DNA from: Flavobacteriaceae bacterium | Lineage (GTDB): Bacteria; Bacteroidota; Bacteroidia; Flavobacteriales; Flavobacteriaceae | Reading direction: 5' to 3' | Length of the DNA: 30,548 nucleotides | Assembly: GCA_013003145.1 (NCBI GenBank) | Contig: JABDLH010000118.1 | Location: forward strand, 1-30,548 | Shown: in pieces, positions 1 through 9,408 of the stretch | Position numbering within the stretch: the first letter of the stretch is position 1 | Layout: every line of letters begins with the position of its first letter | Notes under the pieces: generated by a model | What the model was told of the DNA's origin: nothing | Seen by the model: the letters and a program-made list of their open reading frames with translations, nothing else | Database searches by the model: none | Program-made: the position numbers and the translations under genes

Positions 1-400
1 GTATGTCGCTCAGGTACTTAGCAAGAGCCAGGGCAGTAGCCATCTTAGCAAATTCTGAAGGCTGCAGGTTAAATACACCGAGGTCATACCATGAAGTGGC
101 TCCGGCAATGGTTTTTCCAAAGACGAAAAGGCCCAATAAAAGGACCATGGAGATGATATAGAAGATACTGGCAAATCGTTCATAGCTGTTGGCTTCAAGG
201 GCCAGTATAACGATAATCGCAGCAAAAGACACCACGATATACAGCATCTGTTTCCCGTACAATTGTCCAAGGTCAAAAATAGAGGGGTTGTTTTCAGTGA
301 ATGTACTGGAGTAGATATTCAGCCAGCCGATACCGACAAGCAGTATATAGAATAGAACGGTTAGCCAATCGATTCGTTTTAATATGCTTTTACCAGACAT
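1..400 (-). CDS. rodA: Rod shape-determining protein RodA, N-terminal part (runs off left edge)
   Basis: SEDS-family peptidoglycan glycosyltransferase that polymerises lipid II in the elongasome together with its partner transpeptidase PBP2, in the inner membrane. The reverse complement reads an uninterrupted frame of 133 codons from the ATG at 398-400 to the window edge. It starts MSGKSILKRIDWLTV and has hydrophobic helices near residues 13-30, 50-68 and 77-97. The segment GATSWYDLGVFNLQPSEFAK is the typical SEDS stretch (G-x-x-x-W...QPSE) found near the third and fourth helices of RodA/FtsW. The start overlaps the mrdA stop by 11 bases, which implies translational coupling and favours RodA over FtsW. 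Only about a third of the usual length of roughly 400 residues is present, so the catalytic Asp region cannot be checked. Confidence 0.95.
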   Translation of the reverse strand, partial: MSGKSILKRIDWLTVLFYILLVGIGWLNIYSSTFTENNPSIFDLGQLYGKQMLYIVVSFAAIIVILALEANSYERFASIFYIISMVLLLGLFVFGKTIAGATSWYDLGVFNLQPSEFAKMATALALAKYLSDI

Positions 401-2261
401 ATTCATTGATCTTGAATTCCTCCCCACTCAGAGGTTTGGCGTATTCGTGTTCCAGGGTCTTATCCAGCATCCTTTTTTCCAGGTCTTTCCTCGTGATTTC
501 CCCCTTGATATATTTCTCGATCAAAAGAGAGGCAATGTGCCCGGCGTACCGGGATCCGTAATAGCCATTTTCAATGTAAACGGCTATAGCGATCTGGGGA
601 TTATTTACAGGCGCAAAAGCGACAAATACCGAGTGATCGGTCAGCTGTGTCCTCACACCATCAATCTTGGTGAAATTTTCAACAGTCCCGGTCTTCCCGG
701 CGATCTCTATCCCCGGAATTTGTAGCCATCTGGCAGTACCTTTAGTATAAACATCGGCCATACCCTGGATCACCGGGTCAAAATGTTGAGGGGAAATGGT
801 CGTTTTCTTTTTCTCTGTAAATTCGGGGATGCTGATATCCTTGCCCCCGATCTGCTTGATCACGTGTGGAGTATAATAAAATCCCCTGTTGGCAATTGCA
901 GCGGTCATGTTTGCCAGTTGTATGGGCGTCGCGGCAATCTCTCCTTGTCCGATCGAATTAGATATAATATAGCTCGATGACCAACGGTTGTCCCCGTATA
1001 CCCTGTCATAATATTCCTTACCGGGAATCCTTCCCTTTCGCCCAGTGGGAAGATCATAACCGAGGTAATCCCCGAGGCCGAAACTTTTCATGTGCTTTTC
1101 CCAGACATCCATTCCCTTGTCCGTGGTCTCAAACTTATCGTAGATTTTGCGGAAGGTGCCTGCAAAATAAGCATTACAGGAATTATAGATTCCACTGTTC
1201 ATGGTTCGCATACCACCACCGCAATGACACCCCCTTAGTGTTCTGCCGACGTAGAAGCCGTTGTAACACCGGATCGTAGTGGAAGGGGAGATCACCCCTT
1301 CTTCTAATGCGACCAGTGCATTAAGCGTCTTAAACGGCGATCCGGGGGAGGGTTCTGCCAGGATAGAACGGTCCCAGGTGGGCTTAGAGATCGAATCGTA
1401 GTGTAGCTTGCTGTAGTTCTTAGATCGCTGTCGGCCTACTAAGAGCGAAGGGTCATAGGTTGGGCCGGATATCATTGCCAGGATCTCTCCTGTTGCGGGT
1501 TCAATAGCGACTATGCCGCCTCGTTTCCCATGCATGAGTTGTTCCCCGTATTCCTGCAGGTCTTTATCCAGGGTAACCCTGATTTCCTGTCCTTGCTGGG
1601 GTAGGGTGTCCAGGGCTCCATCTTTATAGGGACCTATATCCCGGTTAAACCTGTCTTTCTGTATATATTTAACTCCCTTTCTTCCGCGTAGTACTTCTTC
1701 GTATTGCTTTTCAATCCCTGTACGCCCGGTAAGTTCTCCCTGTACGTAATATGGATTCCGGGCAAGGTCACCCTCATTCACTTCACTGATGTATCCCAAG
1801 ACGTTGGCTCCGCTATTTGTAGTGTAATATCGCAGGGATCGTTTCTGTATATAGAACCCTTCGTATTTACGCATTTTTTCCTGCAGACGTGCGTAATCTT
1901 CCTTGGAGAGTTGATGTACCAGTACAGAAGGCAGCCTGGGAGAATAAACCCTTGCTTTTTTCAATTTGGATTTAAAATCTTCTTTTTCAATCCCCAGTAA
2001 TCCACAGAATTCGAGGGTGTCCAGTGGTTTCACTTCCCTGGGAATAACCATTACGTCATAGGCCGGCTGGTTGGCGACCAGTAGGGCTCCGTCCCTGTCA
2101 TAGATATATCCCCTCTCCGGATAGTCATAGATCGCCTTTATCGCAGGGTCTTCGAGCACCTGGTTAGGAGAGAAGCTGAATATCTGCAAATAGGACAAGC
2201 GTCCTATAAAGACGATGCCTACAATAATAATAATGGAGGATAGCAGGATTTTTTTCATCAC
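390..2261 (-). CDS. mrdA: Penicillin-binding protein 2 (class B, elongasome transpeptidase)
   Basis: Monofunctional DD-transpeptidase that cross-links peptidoglycan during cell elongation, anchored in the inner membrane with a periplasmic catalytic domain. The 623-residue protein has an N-terminal membrane anchor (about residues 4-20) and a PBP dimerisation segment containing RGYIYDRDG (about 50-58). The transpeptidase domain shows all three motifs: SPFK with nucleophile Ser308 and Lys311, SCN at 361-363, and KTGT at 523-526. The context before the active serine is PGSPFK rather than the common PGSTFK, a mild variant. SIGQGE (about 435-441) is typical of PBP2. It lies between mreD (28-base gap) and rodA (11-base overlap), the classic mre-mrd order, so it is probably translated from the mreB transcript. 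Confidence 0.96.
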   Translation of the reverse strand: MMKKILLSSIIIIVGIVFIGRLSYLQIFSFSPNQVLEDPAIKAIYDYPERGYIYDRDGALLVANQPAYDVMVIPREVKPLDTLEFCGLLGIEKEDFKSKLKKARVYSPRLPSVLVHQLSKEDYARLQEKMRKYEGFYIQKRSLRYYTTNSGANVLGYISEVNEGDLARNPYYVQGELTGRTGIEKQYEEVLRGRKGVKYIQKDRFNRDIGPYKDGALDTLPQQGQEIRVTLDKDLQEYGEQLMHGKRGGIVAIEPATGEILAMISGPTYDPSLLVGRQRSKNYSKLHYDSISKPTWDRSILAEPSPGSPFKTLNALVALEEGVISPSTTIRCYNGFYVGRTLRGCHCGGGMRTMNSGIYNSCNAYFAGTFRKIYDKFETTDKGMDVWEKHMKSFGLGDYLGYDLPTGRKGRIPGKEYYDRVYGDNRWSSSYIISNSIGQGEIAATPIQLANMTAAIANRGFYYTPHVIKQIGGKDISIPEFTEKKKTTISPQHFDPVIQGMADVYTKGTARWLQIPGIEIAGKTGTVENFTKIDGVRTQLTDHSVFVAFAPVNNPQIAIAVYIENGYYGSRYAGHIASLLIEKYIKGEITRKDLEKRMLDKTLEHEYAKPLSGEEFKINEYVW

Positions 2262-2289
2262 TCGTTTTAGACTTCCGGAAAATTAAGGG

Positions 2290-2799
2290 CTATTCTTTTC
2301 GTACACTGAACAGGGTCCTGAATAACAGGCAGACGACCAGTGTTGCCGCCCCGGTAAATACCACCTTTTTCAAAATTAACAGCAAATTGGAGAAACTAAA
2401 AATTTCCAATGTAAAGAATAACAGGTGGTGTGTTATTATCAATAACGCCAAAAATGTGATTTGTTGTATCCGGGTAGTGTTACTTAGCTTAAAGGATTGA
2501 AATTCAAAGTTCACCCCGAAAACAAATCGCATAATCGCAGGCCTTAGGTATGCGATGGTCACGGACGAAGCCGCATGAAGAGCCATGGTGTCAGAGAAAA
2601 TGTCAATGATAAGTCCTAGTAGAAAACTAATGCTTATAAAAGCGGAGCGGTTCTCCTTGATGGGGTACCAATATAGGAACAGTATATAGACCATGGGATT
2701 GATGAAGCCGAAAAAATTGAGCTTGTTGAACACCAAAACCTGGGCCGCGATCAGCAGCAAAAACCGGAGGGCATTCATCAAATAGGAATTACCGCTCAT
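2290..2799 (-). CDS. mreD: Rod shape-determining protein MreD
   Basis: Small integral membrane protein of the elongasome that works with MreC and MreB. The 169-residue product is hydrophobic throughout, with about five predicted membrane helices: around residues 8-28, 32-45, 53-71, 110-128 and 138-160. Sequence alone is weakly diagnostic for this divergent family. The call rests on size, topology and position, because its start overlaps the end of mreC by 11 bases and mrdA follows directly. The segment with GLIIDIFSDTMALHA resembles the conserved MreD stretch G-x-x-x-D-x-x-x. No regulatory signal is seen in front of it, consistent with coupling to mreC. Confidence 0.9.
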   Translation of the reverse strand: MSGNSYLMNALRFLLLIAAQVLVFNKLNFFGFINPMVYILFLYWYPIKENRSAFISISFLLGLIIDIFSDTMALHAASSVTIAYLRPAIMRFVFGVNFEFQSFKLSNTTRIQQITFLALLIITHHLLFFTLEIFSFSNLLLILKKVVFTGAATLVVCLLFRTLFSVRKE

Positions 2800-3607
2800 C
2801 GTCTATCTTAGCTTCAAGTTCGCGAATCTCCGGACCATCGGTATTCAGGATCACATAAACATTCCTAAGGTTGGTCATATCATTAAACAGGGCAACATCA
2901 ATGCTATAAAAGCTCTTGGATTGGTTAAGATCAAATTTTTGAATCGTACCGATAGGGATATCCTCGGGGAAAATACTGGACATGGCCCCGGTCACTATAG
3001 TGTCGCCTATAGTCAGGTTCACCAGTCGGGGAATATCCTCCAGCTGTACCACATTGTAATTCTTGCCATCCCAGGTCAGGGAACCAAAATAAGAGGTATT
3101 CTTAATCTTAGCATTGATCGTAGACTTGGCGTTGAGGATACTCTGTACCGTGGCAAAGTTTGCCGTAGTGTGTTCCACGATTCCCAGGACCCCCTCAGGA
3201 GATATTACTCCCATATCCTGTTTAAGGCCGTCTTTGGAACCTTTGTTCAGGGTTAAGTAGTTATTGGGTAAAGCGTAACTGTTCTTAATGATCTGGGCAG
3301 TCGTAATTGTATACTTAAGCTGGGAAGTATCCTGTAAAACTGTATCGATATCTGGATGATTAGCTAACGCTCTTCGCAATCGCTGGTTCTCCTCCAGGAG
3401 CTTCTGGTTCTCTGAACTGAGGTTGAAATAGCTACTGATGTTGCTCGACTTTTCATAAATAGATCCCGAGATATAGTTCGCAGAGTTAAATACCCTGGAC
3501 CTGTGATAAGATCGGGATTGAACTGTAAATGAAATGGCGAGAATCATGAAAAACAAATACAGCAAGGTAGTCTTGTAGCGTACAATAAAATTGATGATCT
3601 GCTGCAT
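2789..3607 (-). CDS. mreC: Rod shape-determining protein MreC
   Basis: Periplasmic scaffold of the elongasome that links MreB/MreD to PBP2 and activates it. The 272-residue protein has a short cytoplasmic start and one membrane helix (about residues 11-29). A coiled-coil region follows around residues 55-80 (SSENQKLLEENQRLRRAL), then a beta-rich MreC core with YLTLNKGSKDGLKQDMGVIS and a GxIGTIQKF-like strand near the C-terminus. Length and layout match the family. It lies 76 bases downstream of mreB and overlaps mreD, so it belongs to the same transcription unit. No separate promoter was recognised in the gap to mreB. Confidence 0.95.
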   Translation of the reverse strand: MQQIINFIVRYKTTLLYLFFMILAISFTVQSRSYHRSRVFNSANYISGSIYEKSSNISSYFNLSSENQKLLEENQRLRRALANHPDIDTVLQDTSQLKYTITTAQIIKNSYALPNNYLTLNKGSKDGLKQDMGVISPEGVLGIVEHTTANFATVQSILNAKSTINAKIKNTSYFGSLTWDGKNYNVVQLEDIPRLVNLTIGDTIVTGAMSSIFPEDIPIGTIQKFDLNQSKSFYSIDVALFNDMTNLRNVYVILNTDGPEIRELEAKIDDER

Positions 3608-3683
3608 GTACTAGTCCTGTTGTGGTGACGGATTTCCGGGGTATTATTGATGGCTCCCGGCTCGGTCTATGTATTTCTTCAGA

Positions 3684-4712
3684 TTACTTGATAAGGATGC
3701 TTTTATACCGCTCCAGGTTTTTCAAGGCGATCCCTGTACCACGTACTACTGCACGTAACGGGTCTTCTGCAATGTAAACCGGGAGGTCTGTCTTCTGGGA
3801 TAGACGCCTGTCCAGTCCCCGCAACATGGATCCTCCACCTGCCAGGTATATTCCCGTGTTATAAATATCTGCCGCTAATTCCGGGGGTGTCTGGGACAGG
3901 GTCTCCATAACAGCATCCTCTACCCGTAATATAGATTTGTCCAGGGCTTTCGCGATCTCACGAAAAGAAATTTGGACCTGCTTGGGTTTCCCGGTGAGCA
4001 AGTCGCGTCCCTGTACAGACATATCGTCCGGGGGCGATTGCAGATCCTCCGTAGCAGAACCAATCTGGATTTTAATATTCTCAGCTGTACTTTCCCCCAC
4101 GTATAAATTGTGTTGGGTACGCATATAATAGATGATATCGTTGGTGAAGACATCACCTGCGATCTTAACCGACTTGTCACAAACAATTCCTCCAAGGGCA
4201 ATGACTGCAATTTCGGTAGTTCCTCCACCTATATCTACAATCATGTTTCCTTTAGGTTGCATAATATCTAACCCTATCCCTATGGCTGCGGCCATAGGCT
4301 CGTGGATCAGGTATACTTCCTTCCCGTTCACTCGTTCTGCAGATTCTTTTACCGCACGCATCTCAACTTCAGTAATCCCCGAAGGGATACAAATCACCAT
4401 CCTTAAAGCAGGAGGGAACCATTTCTTCTTTAAAGCCGGAATGTTCTTGATGAACATATTGATCATCTTTTCAGATGCATCAAAATCGGCAATCACACCA
4501 TCCTTCAGTGGCCTGATGGTCTTAATATTTTCATGGGTTTTACCCTGCATCATGTTGGCTTCTTTACCAACGGCAATAATTTTCCCGCTGATGCGATCAC
4601 GGGCAACAATAGAAGGGCTGTCAACAACAACCTTATCGGCATGTATGATCAGGGTGTTAGCCGTTCCGAGGTCTATGGCTATTTCCTCAGTTAAGAAATC
4701 GAAAAATCCCAT
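3684..4712 (-). CDS. mreB: Rod shape-determining protein MreB (bacterial actin)
   Basis: Actin-like ATPase that forms membrane-associated filaments and orients the elongasome. The 342-residue protein starts with an amphipathic membrane-binding stretch (MGFFDFLTEEI). Next come phosphate-1 AIDLGTANTLI (about 12-22), phosphate-2 DIGGGTTEIAV (about 160-170) and the adenosine motif GIYLAGGGSMLRGLD (about 288-302), all intact. Length is normal. It is the first gene of the mreBCD-mrdA-rodA run and lies 56 bases downstream of purH on the same strand with no terminator hairpin seen between them. A possible own -7 element lies at 4755-4762. Confidence 0.98.
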   Translation of the reverse strand: MGFFDFLTEEIAIDLGTANTLIIHADKVVVDSPSIVARDRISGKIIAVGKEANMMQGKTHENIKTIRPLKDGVIADFDASEKMINMFIKNIPALKKKWFPPALRMVICIPSGITEVEMRAVKESAERVNGKEVYLIHEPMAAAIGIGLDIMQPKGNMIVDIGGGTTEIAVIALGGIVCDKSVKIAGDVFTNDIIYYMRTQHNLYVGESTAENIKIQIGSATEDLQSPPDDMSVQGRDLLTGKPKQVQISFREIAKALDKSILRVEDAVMETLSQTPPELAADIYNTGIYLAGGGSMLRGLDRRLSQKTDLPVYIAEDPLRAVVRGTGIALKNLERYKSILIK

Positions 4713-4754
4713 TATATATTAAGTTTGGTTTCAGTTCACGGGGTGCAATATCGT

Positions 4755-4762
4755 CAAATGTA
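4755..4762 (-). promoter_or_regulatory. Possible -7 promoter element for mreB
   Basis: Read on the minus strand this is TACATTTG, an exact fit to the Bacteroidota -7 consensus TAnnTTTG. It would give a start near 4749 and a leader of about 37 bases before the mreB ATG. No TTG was found at the usual 17-23 base distance, and the element sits just upstream of the purH stop, so it is a weak call. Confidence 0.35.
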
Positions 4763-4768
4763 ATGAAA

Positions 4769-6301
4769 TTAATGTTTAAAATGACGAGTGCCTGTCATTA
4801 CCATAGCAACACCATTTTCATTGCAATAATCGATGCTCAGCTGGTCTTTTATGGAGCCACCCGGTTGTATAACGCTGCGAATACCACTTTTATGCGCAAT
4901 CTCCACACAATCAGGGAATGGGAAGAATGCATCACTGGCCATGGCAGCACCCTGCAAGTCAAATTCAAAGGATTTTGCTTTATGAATCGCCTGGTTCAAT
5001 GCATCTACCCTGGAGGTCTGCCCGGTTCCACTGGCGCACAGTTGTTTGTTCTTAGCCAGGACTATGGTGTTAGACTTGGTATGCTTACAGATGCGCGATG
5101 CAAACAACAGATCTTCAATTTCCTGCTCGCTGGGTTTCTTGTCCGTGGCGTAGTTAAGATCGGAGAGCTGGTCGGTCTTCGCATCCTTATCCTGTACCAG
5201 TATTCCATTGAGGCAACTCCTGACAATCGTCTCCGGTAATTCTACCTGGTTCTGTACCAGTAGGATTCGGTTTTTCTTTCCTTTGAGGATTTCAATAGCC
5301 TTATCCGTAAAAGAAGGGGCGATCACCACCTCGCAGAATAAAGAATGAATGAGTTCGGCAGTATGTTCGTCGAGCTCGGTATTAGCGATCAGGATACCGC
5401 CAAAAGCTGATACCGGGTCTCCTGCCAGGGCATCCTTGTATGCCTGGGCCAGGGTAGGGCGTGTAGCCACTCCACAGGCATTGTTATGTTTCAGGATGGC
5501 GAAGGTAGGATCATCACCGCGGAATTCTTCCATCAGCTGCACAGCGGCATCAACATCTAACAAGTTGTTATAGGATAATTCCTTACCGTGTAGTTTGGTA
5601 AACATGGCATCAAAGTCCCCGTAAAAGAATCCTTTTTGATGCGGGTTCTCCCCATATCGCAATACCTGGCCTTTGTCTTCGCTGATCTTCAGAGCCGTCT
5701 CATCCCCAACTTTGTTGAAGTAATTGAAAATTGCGGTATCATAATGTGAGGATACTTTAAAGGCACGAGTCGCAAACTTTTTACGGTCCTCCATGGAAGT
5801 TTCCCCGTCTTTTTCTTTCAGTAGCTCAAGGAAATCCTGGTAATCTTCCATAGAAGACAGGCAAACCACATCCTTAAAATTCTTCGCGGCCGCCCTGATC
5901 AGGGAAATTCCGCCAATGTCTATCTTTTCGATAATATCTTGTTCAGAAGCTCCGCTTGCCACGGTCTTCTCAAACGGGTAGAGGTCTACAATCACGATAT
6001 CGATCTGTGGGATCTCGAATTCCTGCAGCTGGGCTACATCACTTTCATTATCCTGCCGATTTAAAATACCCCCGAACACTTTTGGATGCAGCGTCTTTAC
6101 GCGTCCCCCGAGAATGGAAGGATAACTGGTTACATCTTCTACAGCAGTTACGGGAATCCCGAGGTCCCTGATAAATTTTTCTGTACCCCCGGTAGAGTAG
6201 AGTTGTACGCCGAGAGCGTTGAGTTTTTTGACAATTGGTTCCAGCCCTTCTTTGTGAAAAACGGAGATCAGTGCGGATTTGGCCTTTTTTATAGTGCTCA
6301 T
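4769..6301 (-). CDS. purH: Bifunctional AICAR transformylase / IMP cyclohydrolase PurH
   Basis: Catalyses the last two steps of de novo IMP synthesis: formylation of AICAR using 10-formyl-THF, then ring closure to IMP, in the cytoplasm. The 510-residue protein has an N-terminal MGS-like IMP cyclohydrolase domain (about 1-190) with YSTGGT at 35-40, RVKTLHP at 67-73 and an IVDLYPF segment near 104-110. The C-terminal AICARFT domain (about 200-510) carries the catalytic Lys-His pair at K271-H272 in KHNNACG, and ends with a GGSIKDQ...TGTRHFKH tail typical of the family. Length is normal. A candidate -7 element lies upstream at 6335-6342. Its position directly before mreB is probably a conserved neighbourhood rather than a functional pairing. 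Confidence 0.98.
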   Translation of the reverse strand: MSTIKKAKSALISVFHKEGLEPIVKKLNALGVQLYSTGGTEKFIRDLGIPVTAVEDVTSYPSILGGRVKTLHPKVFGGILNRQDNESDVAQLQEFEIPQIDIVIVDLYPFEKTVASGASEQDIIEKIDIGGISLIRAAAKNFKDVVCLSSMEDYQDFLELLKEKDGETSMEDRKKFATRAFKVSSHYDTAIFNYFNKVGDETALKISEDKGQVLRYGENPHQKGFFYGDFDAMFTKLHGKELSYNNLLDVDAAVQLMEEFRGDDPTFAILKHNNACGVATRPTLAQAYKDALAGDPVSAFGGILIANTELDEHTAELIHSLFCEVVIAPSFTDKAIEILKGKKNRILLVQNQVELPETIVRSCLNGILVQDKDAKTDQLSDLNYATDKKPSEQEIEDLLFASRICKHTKSNTIVLAKNKQLCASGTGQTSRVDALNQAIHKAKSFEFDLQGAAMASDAFFPFPDCVEIAHKSGIRSVIQPGGSIKDQLSIDYCNENGVAMVMTGTRHFKH

Positions 6302-6334
6302 TTTTATCTGCTTAGCGTTAGATGTTCAGGCAGA

Positions 6335-6342
6335 CAAAAGTA
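6335..6342 (-). promoter_or_regulatory. Possible -7 promoter element for purH
   Basis: The minus strand reads TACTTTTG, matching TAnnTTTG, about 34 bases before the purH start codon. The same octamer occurs before topA. No TTG lies at the expected -33 spacing, so support comes only from the -7 match and its position. Confidence 0.4.
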
Positions 6343-6393
6343 CTTTATTTATATAAAAAGGGGGGCTTCCTTTATCAACAAAACACGAAAGTT

Positions 6394-6846
6394 TTAAAGA
6401 ATATTAGCTACTTCCTTATTTATGAATTCCAGGAAACGCTCATCCTCGTCCGTGAAAGGATCCGGTACGTTAGAGTCTATATCTATTTGACCAATGTTCT
6501 TTCCATCGAGGAAGAGGGGTACCACGATCTCGGATTTCACTGTAAGACTACAGGCGATGTAATTGTCCTGGGCACTCACATCCGGCACCACGAAATTCTG
6601 GTTGCTTACAGCGACTTGCCCGCAAATGCCTTTTCCGAACGGGATCACTGTATGGTCCGTAGGGGCTCCGGCATAGGCTCCCAGTTTTAACTGTTCCTTT
6701 TCTCCGTCCCTGAAATAGAAGCCTACCCAGTCATAATGAGGGACGGTCTCCTTGAGAAGGTCGCAGATGGCCTGCATACGTTCTTCGGCCGATTTTTCTT
6801 CCTGTAATATAATGCCTTTAATGGCGGGGCGCAATGCGTCGAACAT
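6394..6846 (-). CDS. GAF-domain protein, free methionine-(R)-sulfoxide reductase family (one cysteine replaced)
   Basis: Single GAF domain of 150 residues, the size of fRMsr enzymes that reduce free methionine-(R)-sulfoxide with thioredoxin. Family landmarks are visible: YDWVGFYF near 38-45, GKGICGQVAV at 71-80, and VPDVSAQDNYIACSLTVKSE at 88-106, followed by GQIDIDS. Two of the three conserved fRMsr cysteines are present (C75 and C99, 24 residues apart as in the E. coli enzyme C94/C118). The position matching the first cysteine, ten residues before C75, is His65. The protein may therefore be a two-cysteine reductase or a GAF protein that has changed role. It stands alone between groL and purH and has its own likely promoter at 6863-6896. 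Confidence 0.85.
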   Translation of the reverse strand: MFDALRPAIKGIILQEEKSAEERMQAICDLLKETVPHYDWVGFYFRDGEKEQLKLGAYAGAPTDHTVIPFGKGICGQVAVSNQNFVVPDVSAQDNYIACSLTVKSEIVVPLFLDGKNIGQIDIDSNVPDPFTDEDERFLEFINKEVANIL

Positions 6847-6862
6847 GGCTTCTTTTTTTTTG

Positions 6863-6896
6863 CAAAATTAGTTAATAATATGGCTCTTGCTGCCAA
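6863..6896 (-). promoter_or_regulatory. Likely promoter of the GAF-domain gene
   Basis: On the minus strand a TTG (6894-6896) is followed after 23 bases by TAATTTTG (6863-6870), an exact TAnnTTTG -7 element. The spacing is at the long end of the range described for flavobacterial promoters. Transcription would begin near 6857, about ten bases before the start codon. Confidence 0.45.
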
Positions 6897-6910
6897 GTAT
6901 TTAAAAACAA

Positions 6911-6943
6911 AAAACCGTCCCGGGTTATCCCAAGGACGGTTTT
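6911..6943 (-). terminator. Rho-independent terminator of groS-groL
   Basis: Perfect 10-bp stem (6911-6920 pairing with 6934-6943) around a 13-base loop that itself holds GGG/CCC. A-rich and T-rich flanks lie on both sides, so it could work in both directions. It lies about 30 bases past the groL stop on the minus strand. Confidence 0.85.
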
Positions 6944-6971
6944 TATACTATTGCCGTATGGGCGGTTGATC

Positions 6972-8901
<1,930 letters not shown>

Positions 8902-8946
8902 CTTATTTTAGTTTTTAATATTTAGTTTAAAATTCCGTTTTCAATA

Positions 8947-8962
8947 GGCAGAAATTGTGCCA
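8947..8962 (-). promoter_or_regulatory. Sigma-54-type (-24/-12) promoter upstream of groES
   Basis: The minus strand reads TGGCACAATTTCTGCC. Against the RpoN consensus TGGCACGnnnnTTGCW it keeps the whole -24 TGGCAC block and the invariant GC of the -12 block, at the correct 10-base gap between GG and GC. The predicted start is near 8936, giving a leader of about 35 bases before groS. No matching TAnnTTTG element was found in this gap, which strengthens the idea that this is the main promoter. RpoN itself is not in the window. Confidence 0.6.
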
Positions 8963-8990
8963 CTGCCGAAAAACTGACAATATGTGAAAC

Positions 8991-9023
8991 AAAAAATGCC
9001 AGCTTGTCATTTTGCTGGCATTT
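8991..9023 (-). terminator. Rho-independent terminator after secG
   Basis: Perfect 10-bp stem (8994-9003 with 9014-9023), 10-base loop, followed on the minus strand by a run of T (complement of 8991-8996). It lies 26 bases past the secG stop and ends the miaB-to-secG run. It also separates it from the groES promoter. Confidence 0.85.
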
Positions 9024-9048
9024 ATTTGTTCTTTATAGCGTTAAGTGC

Positions 9049-9405
9049 TTACTGCTGATCAGGATCGGCAGGAGTTTGCTGAGTTTCCGGGAGTGTTTCC
9101 GGTACTTCTTCAGGAATAGTAGTTTCAATGTCATCTCCCTGTAGTAATCGTGAATCCGATTCACCAAAATTTTCTTTAAGGGCAACATTGGATAACAGGA
9201 TCAGTACGATCAATAAGGCTGCCAATGTCCAGGTGCTCTTGTCTAAAAAGTCCCCGGTCTTCTTTACGCCACCAACTACTTGGCTGCCTCCGCCTCCGAA
9301 TGAAGATGATAATCCGCCGCCTTTAGGGTTTTGTACCATGACCACGAGAACAAGCAAAAAGCATACTACGATGATCAGCACCAGGAAAATAGAAAATGTA
9401 CTCAT
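9049..9405 (-). CDS. secG: Preprotein translocase subunit SecG
   Basis: Small accessory subunit of the SecYEG channel in the inner membrane. The 118-residue protein has two membrane helices (about 5-25 and 57-75) separated by the diagnostic loop VMVQNPKGGGLSSSFGGGG (about 22-40). After the second helix there is a long acidic, Pro/Gln/Thr-rich tail (about 80-118), which makes it longer than the typical 75-110 residue protein and is common in Bacteroidota. It follows the TPR-like gene by three bases and is the last gene of the operon. Confidence 0.96.
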   Translation of the reverse strand: MSTFSIFLVLIIVVCFLLVLVVMVQNPKGGGLSSSFGGGGSQVVGGVKKTGDFLDKSTWTLAALLIVLILLSNVALKENFGESDSRLLQGDDIETTIPEEVPETLPETQQTPADPDQQ

Positions 9406-9408
9406 TTC

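Noticed and set aside
4132..4722. Plus-strand open frame antisense to mreB
   Set aside because: It covers the intact mreB gene and shows no family features; an antisense shadow.
4720..4727. Plus-strand TAAGTTTG, matching TAnnTTTG
   Set aside because: It would direct transcription antisense into the purH gene with no plus-strand gene downstream; likely a chance match.
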